64,000 nucleotides of DNA from JACCZR01 sp963844805 (GTDB taxonomy: Bacteria > Actinomycetota > Thermoleophilia > Solirubrobacterales > Thermoleophilaceae). A program made the translations under genes and the position numbers. The stretch is from assembly GCA_963844805.1 (NCBI GenBank), contig CAWJPU010000008.1, forward strand, positions 1-64,000, read 5' to 3'. This document shows, one piece after another, positions 8,184 to 14,613 of the stretch. The notes under the pieces were generated by a model, which searched no databases, was not told the origin of the DNA, and saw only the letters and a program-made list of their open reading frames with translations. Each line of letters opens with the position of its first letter. The first letter of the stretch is position 1.

Positions 8184-8610
8184 GCGATGTCGCAGGAGAA
8201 CGTGGAGCTGTCCTACCAGGCCGTTAACGCTATGAACCGGCGCGACCTTGATGGCGTTGCTGGCGCTGATGGACGACGAGGTGGAGGCCGTCTCGTTCCT
8301 CGCCGCCATGGAGGGCGGCTATCACGGCCACGCTGGAATCCGCCGCTGGTGGCAGAACCTGCTCGACGTTTTTCCCGACTTCAACGTCGAGGTTGTCGAG
8401 GTGCGCGACCTTGGCGGAGACTCGACGCTCGCAACCCTGCGCACGGGCGGTCACGGCGCTGGCAGCGGAACGCCGATTGACATGTTGGTCTGGATGGCGG
8501 TGCGGATCCGAGACGGGAAGTGCGTCTGGTGGCAAGTCTTTGGCGACAAGGACGAGGCCCTCGAAGCCGTGGGGCTGTCGGAGTAGGCGATGTCGCAGGA
8601 GAACGTGGAG
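8154..8610 (+). repeat. 54-bp direct repeats at the SnoaL gene junctions
   Basis: 8154-8207 and 8557-8610 are identical except for one C/T difference. Each covers the last ~10 codons of one gene, the stop, the GGC spacer and the first seven codons of the next. A third, partial copy ends copy 3 (8963-8993) and the matching start half begins copy 1 (7775-7796). Such repeats permit deletion or expansion of the array by recombination. Confidence 0.85.
8187..8586 (+). pseudogene. SnoaL-like/NTF2-fold protein, tandem copy 2 (frame break)
   Basis: Begins MSQENVELSYQAVNAMNRRDL at ATG 8187; near 8250 the frame shifts and continues ALLALMDDEVEAVSF, HAGIRRWWQNLLDVFPDF, STLATLRTGGHG, MLVWMAVRIRDGKCVWWQVF and DEALEAVGLSE to TAG 8584-8586. 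The FPDF...RDG-W pattern is typical of the SnoaL-like polyketide cyclase superfamily. The first 20 codons and the last ~10 codons are nearly identical to the other two copies while the middle differs, so the array arose by older duplication with the ends conserved or converted. Confidence 0.72.
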
Positions 8611-8992
8611 ATCGTCCGGCGATGGAACGAGACCTTCAACCGGCGAGACATCGACGGTCTGCTCGAGATCAGCGATGAGGACATCGAGTTCAGATCGATC
8701 TTTGCCAACATCGAAACCGGCGGCGTCTTCCGTGGACGCTCCGGGGTCTTCGGCCTACTTCGAGACACTGGATGACGCCTACGAGCGGTTTGAGGTAGTT
8801 CAGCAGGAGATCCTCGACGCTGGCGCCGCTGCTCTCGTCACGGGCGACGCGCACTGGAACGGCAGGGCGAGCGGCGCCGAGGGGACGACGCGGATCTTCG
8901 TGGCGTGCTGGCTGAGAGCGAAGAAGGTCCTCCGCGTCGAGACGTTCACGGAGAAGGCGACGGCCCTCGAAGCCGTGGGGCTGTCGGAGTAG
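8590..8992 (+). pseudogene. SnoaL-like/NTF2-fold protein, tandem copy 3 (frame break)
   Basis: ATG 8590 starts MSQENVEIVRRWNETFNRRD and continues LLEISDEDIEFRSIFANI to VFRGRSGV; near 8745 the frame shifts to AYFETLDDAYERFEVVQQEI, then AALVTGDAHWNGRASG, FVACWLRAKKVLRVETF and ATALEAVGLSE, ending TAG 8990-8992. Fold and caveats are as for copies 1 and 2. The break falls in the same part of the gene (just after VFRG) as the first break of copy 1, which is worth checking because sequencing errors are not expected to recur at the same codon of paralogues unless the local sequence is difficult. Confidence 0.72.
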
Positions 8993-9002
8993 GGCGCTCA
9001 CT

Positions 9003-9203
9003 TCAGCCCCGCGCGTCTTGTCGAGGCGTAGACGTGGCGGGATGCCCACCCCATCGGTCAGCGGGAAAAGCCGGCTCGGGGATGCCCCCCTGGGGTCGGC
9101 GCTCGTCACGAGTCCGGCGACACGAGTTGCACAACTCAAGCCGCTCGGCGTCGATCAGGGCCGAGCATCGACCGAGGCCGTCATAGCCGGGACAGCGCGT
9201 CAC
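9003..9203 (-). CDS. Small four-cysteine (zinc-ribbon-like) protein, coupled
   Basis: 66 aa from GTG 9203, whose first bases overlap the TGA (9202-9200) of the upstream gene (GTGA). Residues C4, C13, C25 and C28 (TRCPGYDGLGRC ... LCNSC) give a C-x8-C-x11-C-x2-C pattern that could bind one zinc; the rest is basic and Pro/Gly-rich. The four-base overlap and Cys spacing are the reasons to accept it although it is short. It is the last gene of a coupled minus-strand operon (10600 to 9003). Function unknown; a nucleic-acid-binding accessory protein is one possibility. Confidence 0.6.
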   Translation of the reverse strand: MTRCPGYDGLGRCSALIDAERLELCNSCRRTRDERRPQGGIPEPAFPADRWGGHPATSTPRQDARG

Positions 9204-9724
9204 CACTCGCCACCTCCTCCGGGCGGCGGCAGCATCCGCATGTATTCGACTACCAGCGCATCGTGCTCCGCCTTGGGATCTGACGGCGCGGTGCCGGCTC
9301 TCGCGCGCCACCATCGAAGTCCGGCGGTCCCTCCTCGTCGTCTGCCGGCTCCTCGGAGCCGACGCCGAGCAGGCGTGCCGTTGCCTGTGCCTTGCGCTCC
9401 GCGTGACCTGTTAGTGCAGCGAGCTCGCCCTTGTTCGGGTTCTCGCCTTGCATCGCCTGCAAGTGCCGACGTGCTCGGTCGCGTATCGACTGCGAGCTCG
9501 GAGAGTTGTGCCAGCCGCTCAGCGTCTGCACAACGCTCGGCCCACGACTCACCACGCACGCGCTGCACGTCCTCGGTTGAGAGTGAGTAGCGACGTGCAA
9601 GCTCGGCCTGGTCAGCATCGAGCTCGCCAGGGTTCGTGGCCTGCTCCTCCTTCTGCTCTGTTGGCTCGGTGTCCGTCGTGCCGCCGAACAGGGCGGCTGC
9701 GATGTTCTTGGCCTCCTCGCTCAT
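9200..9724 (-). pseudogene. Small acidic island protein, two frame breaks
   Basis: ATG 9724 overlaps the stop of the upstream gene (ATGA). The start is MSEEAKNIAAALFGG, followed by an acidic stretch and LARRYSLSTEDVQRVRGESWAE. Near 9495 the frame moves to SIRDRARRHLQAMQGENPNK, GELAALTGHAERKAQATARL and EEPADDEEGPPDFDGG; near 9300 it returns to DPKAEHDALVVEYMRMLPPP and TGA 9202-9200. The reconstructed product is ~175 aa, mostly helical, with no signal peptide. I do not recognise a named family. Both ends are locked into 4-bp overlaps with neighbours, so the locus is a real gene even though its middle is out of frame here. Confidence 0.6.
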
Positions 9725-10320
9725 CGTGCATCCTCCGCGGGGTTGGGCAGCAGGCCCCGCCAGCCTTCGAGCGTGCGGAGCAGGTTCGCCACCGAGTCGG
9801 TCGAGCGGCTGGTCGAACGAGAGTCGAGTCGCTGAGCGGCGTGAGTCAGGCCGGTTATGCGCTGCGTGAAGCCGAGGTAGCGCTCGGCTTCCTCGACCAG
9901 AGCCGCCACCCGCTCCGCCACCGCGGCGATGTGCTCCTCACCCACCGGGACCAGCTCCTCGAGCAGCTCCTCGGCGTGCTCCTCGATGAATGCCTGAACG
10001 TCGCCCTGGCGCTTGCGCTCGACCTCGCGTGCGTGAGTGACGCGGGCGGCGAGGTCATGGAGGTCACCGAGGCTTTCCAGCTCCTTGTCGATTGTGGCGA
10101 TGACGCCGCCCGGATCAACGGGTGAGCCATGCGCGTCGACCAGCGTCGGGTCGCGGTGGGTCTCGCGGCGGCGCTGGTCGCTGAGCTCGCGTGCCCGCGT
10201 GAACACGCGGTGTTGCTCGCGGCTCAGCTCGCTGTGCTCCGCCGCCGCCCGCGCCTGCTCGGCTTCGAGCTGCTCGAGCCGCGCCAGTGGCGAGGTTTTC
10301 GTCTTAGTTGCTGCGGTCAT
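9721..10320 (-). CDS. Coiled-coil island protein
   Basis: 199 aa; ATG 10320 is chosen over an earlier in-frame start because AGGAGG ends five bases before it. The product is almost entirely helical and charged: LARLEQLEAEQARAAAEHSE, REQHRVFTRARELSDQRRRE, IATIDKELESLGDLHDLAAR, EEHIAAVAERVAALVEEAER. Heptad patterns run over most of residues 10-170, so a long coiled coil is expected. It overlaps the next gene by four bases (ATGA at 9724-9721) and the previous by 17. The role is unknown; a structural or partner-binding subunit of the coupled set is an inference from composition only. Confidence 0.72.
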   Translation of the reverse strand: MTAATKTKTSPLARLEQLEAEQARAAAEHSELSREQHRVFTRARELSDQRRRETHRDPTLVDAHGSPVDPGGVIATIDKELESLGDLHDLAARVTHAREVERKRQGDVQAFIEEHAEELLEELVPVGEEHIAAVAERVAALVEEAERYLGFTQRITGLTHAAQRLDSRSTSRSTDSVANLLRTLEGWRGLLPNPAEDAR

Positions 10321-10600
10321 GCTTTTCCTCCTGGGTTTGGTTTGTTGTGTCGAAAGTCCGGGACGCCCGGCGGGGGAAAGGAACCCCACCGAGCGCCGCG
10401 CCGGCCGCGTCCGATGCGGAGACGCCTGGTCCCCGCCCGCGTCCGAAACCCGATCCGTCGACCGGGGGACAGCCGCGGCGGCGGAACCACGCCGCGGCCT
10501 TCGCCTGTCCGGGGCGAAGGAGTAGCCAGACCCGTTGCGGCCCGAGGGGGTGGTCGAGCCGTTCGAGGTCGGCTTGCATGTCGGCGGTGTGCCGGGTCAC
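10304..10600 (-). CDS. Small island protein, coupled to both neighbours
   Basis: 98 aa from GTG 10600, which overlaps a TGA (10599-10597) as GTGA. The N-terminal third looks coding (MTRHTADMQADLERLDHPLG, QRVWLLLRPGQAKAAAWF); the C-terminal half is Gly/Pro/Arg-rich and less convincing, and its last codons run over the Shine-Dalgarno and start of the coiled-coil gene. Either the overlap is real (coupled translation) or a base is missing and the protein ends sooner. No known domain is seen. Confidence 0.5.
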   Translation of the reverse strand: MTRHTADMQADLERLDHPLGPQRVWLLLRPGQAKAAAWFRRRGCPPVDGSGFGRGRGPGVSASDAAGAALGGVPFPRRASRTFDTTNQTQEEKHDRSN

Positions 10601-10805
10601 GGTCGCTTACCGCCGCCGGCCTCAATCCAGCGGTCCAGCTCTTCGCGTTGAGCGACGAGTCCACATGCGCCTCAACGGTGAACGTCGCGCGGCCGACGCC
10701 CAGGACGGGCTGGGCGAGCAGGTAGCAGCCGTCCGAGCCCAACTTCTCGACGGTGAGTCGCTTGCGCCGGGGTCCGTCGCAGGGTGGCTCGAGGAGAAAT
10801 CCCAA
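10597..10805 (-). pseudogene. Small island protein upstream of the coupled set (frame break, uncertain)
   Basis: A minus-strand frame gives KRLTVEKLGSDGCYLLAQ, PVLGVGRATFTVEAHVDSS and then, after a one-base shift near 10655, AQREELDRWIEAGGGKRP ending in the TGA at 10599-10597 that overlaps the next GTG. Beta-strand then helix character and the coupled stop support a gene; a TTG at 10805 is the only start proposed. It lies antisense to the first part of the plus-strand gene at 10665, so at most one of the two extends fully through this stretch. Confidence 0.35.
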
Positions 10806-11339
10806 AGCGGCCGGTGGCTCGAGGACGTCACGACCCGTGACGGCAACGTGGTCCGACGAGAGCGGCCGGCGGTCGAATACCCCGACTCGACCGGCGTCGC
10901 CGTACTGAGGGTGCCGAGCACGCCGGAGCTCGAACCGCTCCGCCGTCTCGCCATCCACCTTGCCCGCCGTTACGGGTGGCAGCCCGCCCAAGCGACCGTC
11001 TACGTCCTTAGCGGAGTTGTCCCAGTCTGCGGGGTGCGACTTACGACTCGGGAGACCCTGCCGACTCCCGGCGCACCGACGCGCTGGACGGTGGACTTCG
11101 ACTCAGATGAGGACGCGGAGGTCGTCGCCCAGGTCATCCGGCAGGCGCAGCGCGACCACGAGGTCCACCGTCGGCTGAAGGCCGCTGACGCTGAGCGCCT
11201 CGCTCGCCTCACCCCCTTCGTGGCTGAGCACGGGACGGGAGTCAGCGCTTGGCAGCGGTGGAACCGGGAGAACCCCGACGACCGATACAAGTCGCCCACC
11301 AGCTTTAACCGCGTGGCCAGGAAAGTCCTCGCGGCCTAA
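10665..11339 (+). CDS. Conserved-looking island protein (unknown function)
   Basis: The coding signal is strong from about 10770: GWLEEKSQSGRWLEDVTTRD, VEYPDSTGVAVLRVPSTPEL, PLRRLAIHLARRYGWQPAQA, TVYVLSGVVPVCGVRLTTRE, a beta-rich stretch WTVDFDSDEDAEVV, and a C-terminal helix ending WQRWNRENPDDRYKSPTSFN. ATG 10665 is the first in-frame ATG that gives a complete protein (224 aa), but the N-terminal 35 residues overlap a possible antisense gene and are uncertain. Architecture and position (the only plus-strand gene near the right end) recall small proteins of actinobacterial integrative elements, but I cannot name the family. Confidence 0.6.
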   Translation: MRLNGERRAADAQDGLGEQVAAVRAQLLDGESLAPGSVAGWLEEKSQSGRWLEDVTTRDGNVVRRERPAVEYPDSTGVAVLRVPSTPELEPLRRLAIHLARRYGWQPAQATVYVLSGVVPVCGVRLTTRETLPTPGAPTRWTVDFDSDEDAEVVAQVIRQAQRDHEVHRRLKAADAERLARLTPFVAEHGTGVSAWQRWNRENPDDRYKSPTSFNRVARKVLAA

Positions 11340-11447
11340 CGACGACGCAGGCTTAGGACCACGCCGCGGCGCGGCCAAGGGGAGCTACCGCCGCCAGCGA
11401 CGGTTACAGCCCGCGCAGAGCAACCGGGGTCGGAGGCGCGGCTCTCG

Positions 11448-11514
11448 TTTGGGTACGGGAACCCAAAGCGACCCCGAAAGTCATCGACTTCGTTTGGTCA
11501 CCCCCTGACCAAAC
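11448..11514. repeat. Two inverted repeats near the right end of the element
   Basis: TTTGGGT/ACCCAAA (11448-11454 and 11461-11467, 6-bp loop) and GTTTGGTCA/TGACCAAAC (11492-11500 and 11506-11514, 5-bp loop). Both sit in the 344-bp gene-free stretch between the last plus-strand island gene and the tRNA. They could be operators, recombination-directionality binding sites or terminators; the second is a stable hairpin without a T-tract. No gene is visible in 11340-11683. Confidence 0.55.
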
Positions 11515-11591
11515 CGAAAATCACCGCCGCCGAGGCCGGCTCGGCCTTAGCCCGGCGAAACCCTCGTGGACGACCCGCCGACGACTACGGA

Positions 11592-11612
11592 CCTTGCCCC
11601 AGACCTTGCCCC
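11592..11612. other. Paired CCTTGCCCC motifs, candidate integrase arm sites
   Basis: CCTTGCCCC occurs at 11592-11600 and 11604-11612, same orientation, about one helical turn apart. The left end of the element also has CCTTGCC at 2808-2814 and CCTTGCCCC at 2819-2827, 11 bp apart. Direct-repeat pairs flanking the core site are how tyrosine integrases recognise arm DNA; here it is a pattern only. The left pair lies inside the Lys/Gly-rich 3' part of int, which lowers confidence. Confidence 0.3.
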
Positions 11613-11681
11613 GAGGCCACCTTCGGCGGTAGCCCTGGCCGCTTCCTCCCACCGAAATCCCTATTAGCAGGGGCTTCTGGC

Positions 11682-11731
11682 GAAGCGGACGACGGGCCTC
11701 GAACCCGCGACCTTCGGCTTGGGAAGCCGAC
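11682..11731. repeat. attR: 50-bp repeat inside the intact tRNA-Gly
   Basis: Exact match to 2655-2704. It starts two bases beyond the tRNA 3' end and extends through acceptor, T arm, variable loop and the anticodon stem-loop, stopping at the base where the two copies diverge (GCCGAC then GCTC here, ATCG on the left). Crossover therefore lies within this block. Confidence 0.92.
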
Positions 11732-11756
11732 GCTCTACCAACTGAGCTACGTCCGC
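11684..11756 (-). tRNA. tRNA-Gly (anticodon CCC)
   Basis: Cloverleaf read on the minus strand: acceptor GCGGACG pairs with CGTCCGC; D arm GCTCAGTTGGTAGAGC; anticodon stem TCGGC/GCCGA with loop TTCCCAA giving anticodon CCC (codon GGG); T arm CGCGGGTTCGAGGCCCG; discriminator T. No CCA is encoded. It is the intact copy that the integrated element preserved by bringing or retaining an identical 3' half. Confidence 0.95.
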
Positions 11757-11788
11757 GAAGAGAGGCCGAGTCTACCCTCAGGAGTGCG

Positions 11789-12340
11789 GTGAAACGGCTC
11801 CTGGCGCCCCTTCCGATCGCCCTCCTGACGGGGCTGTTCGCGCTCTTCGCGCTGCTGGTGTACGGCCTCGTCGCGGGCGGCGCCGAGCGCCGAGCGGGCG
11901 AGTCCTCGCAGCTGTCGCAGGGCAGCGCGGCCCCGGCCCTGGCGCTGCCCCTGATCGGCGGAGGCCGCGCGTCGCTCGCCGACTACAGGGGCAAGGTCGT
12001 GGTCCTGAACTTCTGGGCCTCATGGTGCGAGCCGTGCCGGGACGAGTCGCCGCTGCTGCAGCGCTGGCACGAGCGGATCCGAAAGGACGGCGGCGCCGTC
12101 CTCGGGGTGAACGTGCTCGACGTCAGCGACGACGCCAGGGCGTTCGCCGTCAAGTACGGCCTGCGGTACCCGCTGCTGCGCGACGGCGACGGCCGCACGC
12201 TGAAGGACTTCGAGGTGGCCGGGCAGCCGTGGACGTTCGTGATCGGGCGCGACGGCCGGATCGCCGCGGTGCGGCGCGGCCCCGTCGACGAGCGGTTCAT
12301 GCGCGAAGAGGTGCTCCCGCTGACGCGGCGCGCATCATGA
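11789..12340 (+). CDS. Membrane-anchored thiol:disulfide oxidoreductase (TlpA/CcmG type)
   Basis: 183 aa from GTG 11789 behind AGGAG. One N-terminal membrane anchor (residues ~8-30), then a thioredoxin fold with VVVLNFWASWCEPC (C80, C83) and the cis-Pro loop region VAGQPWTFVIGRDGRI. This is the ResA/CcmG architecture that reduces apocytochrome c or the haem-handling CcmH outside the membrane. It overlaps ccmH by four bases (ATGA 12337-12340) and is followed by ccdA, which supplies electrons, so the three genes make a thiol-reduction module for cytochrome c maturation. The nearby tRNA gene is divergent. Confidence 0.9.
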   Translation: MKRLLAPLPIALLTGLFALFALLVYGLVAGGAERRAGESSQLSQGSAAPALALPLIGGGRASLADYRGKVVVLNFWASWCEPCRDESPLLQRWHERIRKDGGAVLGVNVLDVSDDARAFAVKYGLRYPLLRDGDGRTLKDFEVAGQPWTFVIGRDGRIAAVRRGPVDERFMREEVLPLTRRAS

Positions 12341-12783
12341 GGCGGGCCCTGCTGGCCGCGCTGGTGGCGGCGCTGGCCATCGCGCCGGCGGCGGCCGCCT
12401 GCCCCAAGACCAGCGTCGGCGACCTCGAGGACGAGGTGCAGTGCCTCGAGTGCGGCGTGCCGCTGCAGCTGGCCACCGAGTCTCCGCAGGCCAACCGCCA
12501 GCGAGCGCTGATCGGCCGGCTGGTCGAGTCGTGCGCCTCCAAGGACGAGATCAAGGACCGGCTGGTGGCCGAGTTCGGCCCGCGGGTGCTGACGACGCCC
12601 GACGACGAGGGCTTCGACCTGACGGCGTGGGTGGTCCCGATCGTCGCGCTGCTCGCCGCCGCGCTGGCCATCGGCCTCACCGCCCGCCGCTGGCGGCGTC
12701 GCCGGCGACCGGGGGGCACGGACCAGGCGCCGGTCGCCGACGGCGGCCGTCTCGACGCCGACATCGAGCGGTACGACCTCTAG
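12337..12783 (+). CDS. ccmH: Cytochrome c-type biogenesis protein CcmH
   Basis: 148 aa. Signal peptide (residues 1-20, APAAAA), a short periplasmic-type domain with the redox pair C36-x2-C39 in VQCLECGVPLQLATESPQAN, a helical region VESCASKDEIKDRLVAEFGP, and one C-terminal membrane segment (~88-107) with a basic tail. The domain and GPRVLTTPD match CcmH/CycL, which binds apocytochrome c thiols. The motif here is CLEC rather than the common RCxxC, but spacing is kept. ATG 12337 overlaps the tlpA stop. Confidence 0.88.
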   Translation: MRRALLAALVAALAIAPAAAACPKTSVGDLEDEVQCLECGVPLQLATESPQANRQRALIGRLVESCASKDEIKDRLVAEFGPRVLTTPDDEGFDLTAWVVPIVALLAAALAIGLTARRWRRRRRPGGTDQAPVADGGRLDADIERYDL

Positions 12784-12808
12784 GTGGAGCGGCGGGGTCG
12801 ACACCACG

Positions 12809-13528
12809 GTGGTCGCCGCCTTCGCGGTCGGCTTCATCTCCTTCGTCTCCCCCTGCGTTCTGCCGCTGGTGCCCGGCTACCTGTCGACGATCTCCGGCGT
12901 GTCCTTCGCCGAGCTGCAGGCGGGCGAGGGCAAGCGGAAGGTGCTCGGCCCCGCGCTGCTGTTCTGCCTCGCCTTCTCGGTGATGTTCATCGCGCTGGGG
13001 ATGACCGCCACCGGGCTGGGCGACCTGCTCCAGGACCATCGCACCCTGCTGCGCAAGGTCGCCGGGGTGGTGATCACGCTGCTGGGGCTGCTGTTCATCG
13101 GCACGCTGTTCCTGCCCAAGCTCAACCGCGAGTGGCGCCCTCAGGCGCTGCTGGGCCGCGCCTCCACCGGCGGCCCGATCATCGCCGGGCTCGCGTTCGC
13201 CGTCGCCTGGCTGCCGTGCACCGGCCCCACCCTCGGGGCCATCCTCACCGCCGCCGGCACCAAGGGCACCGTCGGCGAGGGCGGGGTGCTGCTGGCCTTC
13301 TACGCGCTGGGGCTGGCCGTGCCCTTCCTGCTCTGCGCGCTGGCCTTCTCCTCGGTGTCGGGCTTCTTTCGCTTCTTCAGGGACCACTACACGGCCATCA
13401 CCGTCGTCTCCGGCGTCGTCCTGGTGGTGATGGGCGTGATGCTGTTCACCAACGAGCTGACTCGGCTCAACTCCGAGGCCCTCGCGCTCATGGACCGCCT
13501 GGGGATCAACTTCTTCGGCGACATTTGA
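12809..13528 (+). CDS. ccdA: Cytochrome c biogenesis transmembrane protein CcdA
   Basis: 239 aa with six hydrophobic segments and the two paired intramembrane cysteines of CcdA/DsbD: C16 in FVSPCVLPLVPGYLS and C137 in AWLPCTGPTLGAIL. CcdA carries electrons from cytoplasmic thioredoxin to TlpA- and CcmH-like proteins outside. GTG 12809 gives a start directly before the first membrane helix; the in-frame codons just upstream (SGGVDTT) look native, so the true start may be a little earlier with a base lost between ccmH and ccdA. The gene closes the tlpA-ccmH-ccdA operon. Confidence 0.9.
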   Translation: MVAAFAVGFISFVSPCVLPLVPGYLSTISGVSFAELQAGEGKRKVLGPALLFCLAFSVMFIALGMTATGLGDLLQDHRTLLRKVAGVVITLLGLLFIGTLFLPKLNREWRPQALLGRASTGGPIIAGLAFAVAWLPCTGPTLGAILTAAGTKGTVGEGGVLLAFYALGLAVPFLLCALAFSSVSGFFRFFRDHYTAITVVSGVVLVVMGVMLFTNELTRLNSEALALMDRLGINFFGDI

Positions 13529-13536
13529 TGTAGTCC

Positions 13537-13560
13537 AGTATGTGATCTAGTATGTGATCT
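13537..13560 (+). promoter_or_regulatory. Tandem 12-bp operator-like repeat of the toxin-antitoxin operon
   Basis: AGTATGTGATCT occurs twice back to back (13537-13548, 13549-13560), three bases before the antitoxin ATG. TAGTAT inside the repeat could serve as a -10 element, which would make the mRNA start at or next to the ATG (leaderless) and put the operator directly over the promoter. Antitoxins of this class repress their own operon, so this is the expected binding site; that is inference. Confidence 0.65.
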
Positions 13561-13563
13561 GAG

Positions 13564-13953
13564 ATGGCAACCGAGACCCGCCCCCGACCCGAGCTGGCCT
13601 ACGTCGAGGCGATGCGCGCCGAGTTCCCCGAGGTGGCCCGGCAGCTGCGCGACCTGCTGGGCCGCAAGCTCGTGGCCTACCTGGGCGAGGTCAGGGAGGG
13701 GCGGGCGGTCAACGGCTGGGCCGAGGGAGACCGCGAGCCCAGCGCCGCCATCCAGGGCCGGCTGCGGCTGGCCCTGCAGGTGGCGCTGATGATCGCCGCG
13801 GCCGACGGGCCGCGCGTGGCCCAGGCCTGGTTCCAGGGCCTCAACCCGCAGCTCGACGATCGCTCCCCCGCCCGCGTCCTGCGCGAGGGGACCGTGGACA
13901 CCGAAGGCGCGGCGGTGCTGGGCGCCGCGCGCGCCTTCCTCGTCGGCGGATGA
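13564..13953 (+). CDS. Xre/MbcA/ParS-type antitoxin
   Basis: 129 aa from ATG 13564. An N-terminal helical region with a probable helix-turn-helix (VARQLRDLLGRKLVAYLGEV, NGWAEGDREPSAAIQGRL) is followed by a C-terminal toxin-binding part with AQAWFQGLNPQLDDRSPARV, LREG and AARAFL. The FxGxNPxLxxxxPxxxL pattern is characteristic of DUF2384/MbcA-ParS antitoxins that neutralise RES toxins. It overlaps the RES gene by four bases and carries a tandem operator-like repeat at its start, both consistent with an autoregulated type II toxin-antitoxin operon. Confidence 0.85.
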   Translation: MATETRPRPELAYVEAMRAEFPEVARQLRDLLGRKLVAYLGEVREGRAVNGWAEGDREPSAAIQGRLRLALQVALMIAAADGPRVAQAWFQGLNPQLDDRSPARVLREGTVDTEGAAVLGAARAFLVGG

Positions 13954-14609
13954 GCTGCGACATAGACGCCGTCCGCGCGCCCGGTCCCGTCCACCGGCTG
14001 GCGCGGCGACCCGATGTGTGGGCATGGCCCGATTGGGCCTACGCCGGCAACGACGGCACCTTCGGCAACCGCTACGACGACCCGCGCGGCGAGTACCGCG
14101 TCCTGTACGCCAGCACCGAGCGCGTGGGCGCCTTCGTCGAGACGCTGGCCCGCTTCCGGCCCGACCCCGCGCTGGTGGGCGCGCTGGCCGAGATCGAGGA
14201 CGCCGGCGACGACATGCTGCCCCCGGGCACGGTCCCTGCCGAGTGGCTGCAGGACCGCGCCGTGGGCGAGGCGACGCCGGCGGGGGACTTCGCCGACGTC
14301 GGCGCGTCACGATCGCTGGCCCACCTGCGCGTGCGCCTGGCCCTGGACGACCTCGACGCCTCGGCCATCCGCCGCCGGGTGCCGCGCAGCACCACCCAGG
14401 CTGTGAGCCGGATCGTGTTCGAGTGCCGCGCGCAGGACGGCGGGCCGCAGTTCGCCGGAGTGAGCTACGGCTCGCGGCTGGGCGACGACATCCACAACTG
14501 GGCGATCTTCGAGCCCACCGAGGTGGAAGGCAGCTCGGAGCCGCTGGACGAGGACGACCCCGACCTCGCGCTGGCCCTGGATCTGCTCGGACTGACCCTG
14601 GCCGGTTAG
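13950..14609 (+). CDS. RES-domain toxin (NAD+-depleting)
   Basis: 219 aa from ATG 13950. The RES elements are in order: GEYRVLYASTERVGAFVETL (Arg and Glu), and later Ser-bearing SRIVFECRAQDGGPQFAGVS with GVSYGSRLGDDIHNWAIFEP. RES proteins such as MbcT degrade NAD+ when released from their Xre-type antitoxin (family knowledge). The length is typical for the longer RES subgroup. The antitoxin gene precedes it with a 4-bp overlap, so translation is coupled. The stop lies five bases from the convergent argS end. The pair sits just outside the right boundary of the tRNA-Gly element. Confidence 0.85.
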   Translation: MSCDIDAVRAPGPVHRLARRPDVWAWPDWAYAGNDGTFGNRYDDPRGEYRVLYASTERVGAFVETLARFRPDPALVGALAEIEDAGDDMLPPGTVPAEWLQDRAVGEATPAGDFADVGASRSLAHLRVRLALDDLDASAIRRRVPRSTTQAVSRIVFECRAQDGGPQFAGVSYGSRLGDDIHNWAIFEPTEVEGSSEPLDEDDPDLALALDLLGLTLAG

Positions 14610-14613
14610 GCCG

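Larger units (their letters stand above)
2655..11731. mobile_element. 9.03-kb integrative element in tRNA-Gly(CCC)
   Basis: The segment is bounded by a 50-bp direct repeat (2655-2704 and 11682-11731). The right copy is part of an intact tRNA-Gly gene; the left copy is only its 3' portion. A tyrosine integrase lies immediately inside the left end and points toward it. Cargo: a hypothetical protein, two secreted beta-propeller proteins, a Cys/His-motif protein, three tandem SnoaL-like genes and a cluster of small coupled genes of unknown function. No replication, conjugation or phage structural gene is recognisable, so it resembles a small genomic island or satellite-like element. Broken frames are denser here (int, the second propeller, all SnoaL copies, several small genes) than in the flanks, hinting at decay on top of sequencing errors. 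Confidence 0.88.

Noticed and set aside
12784..13533. Open frame from GTG 12784 through the ccdA region
   Set aside because: Wrong frame: the product is Arg/Gly/Ala-rich, whereas the overlapping 12809 frame encodes a textbook CcdA.
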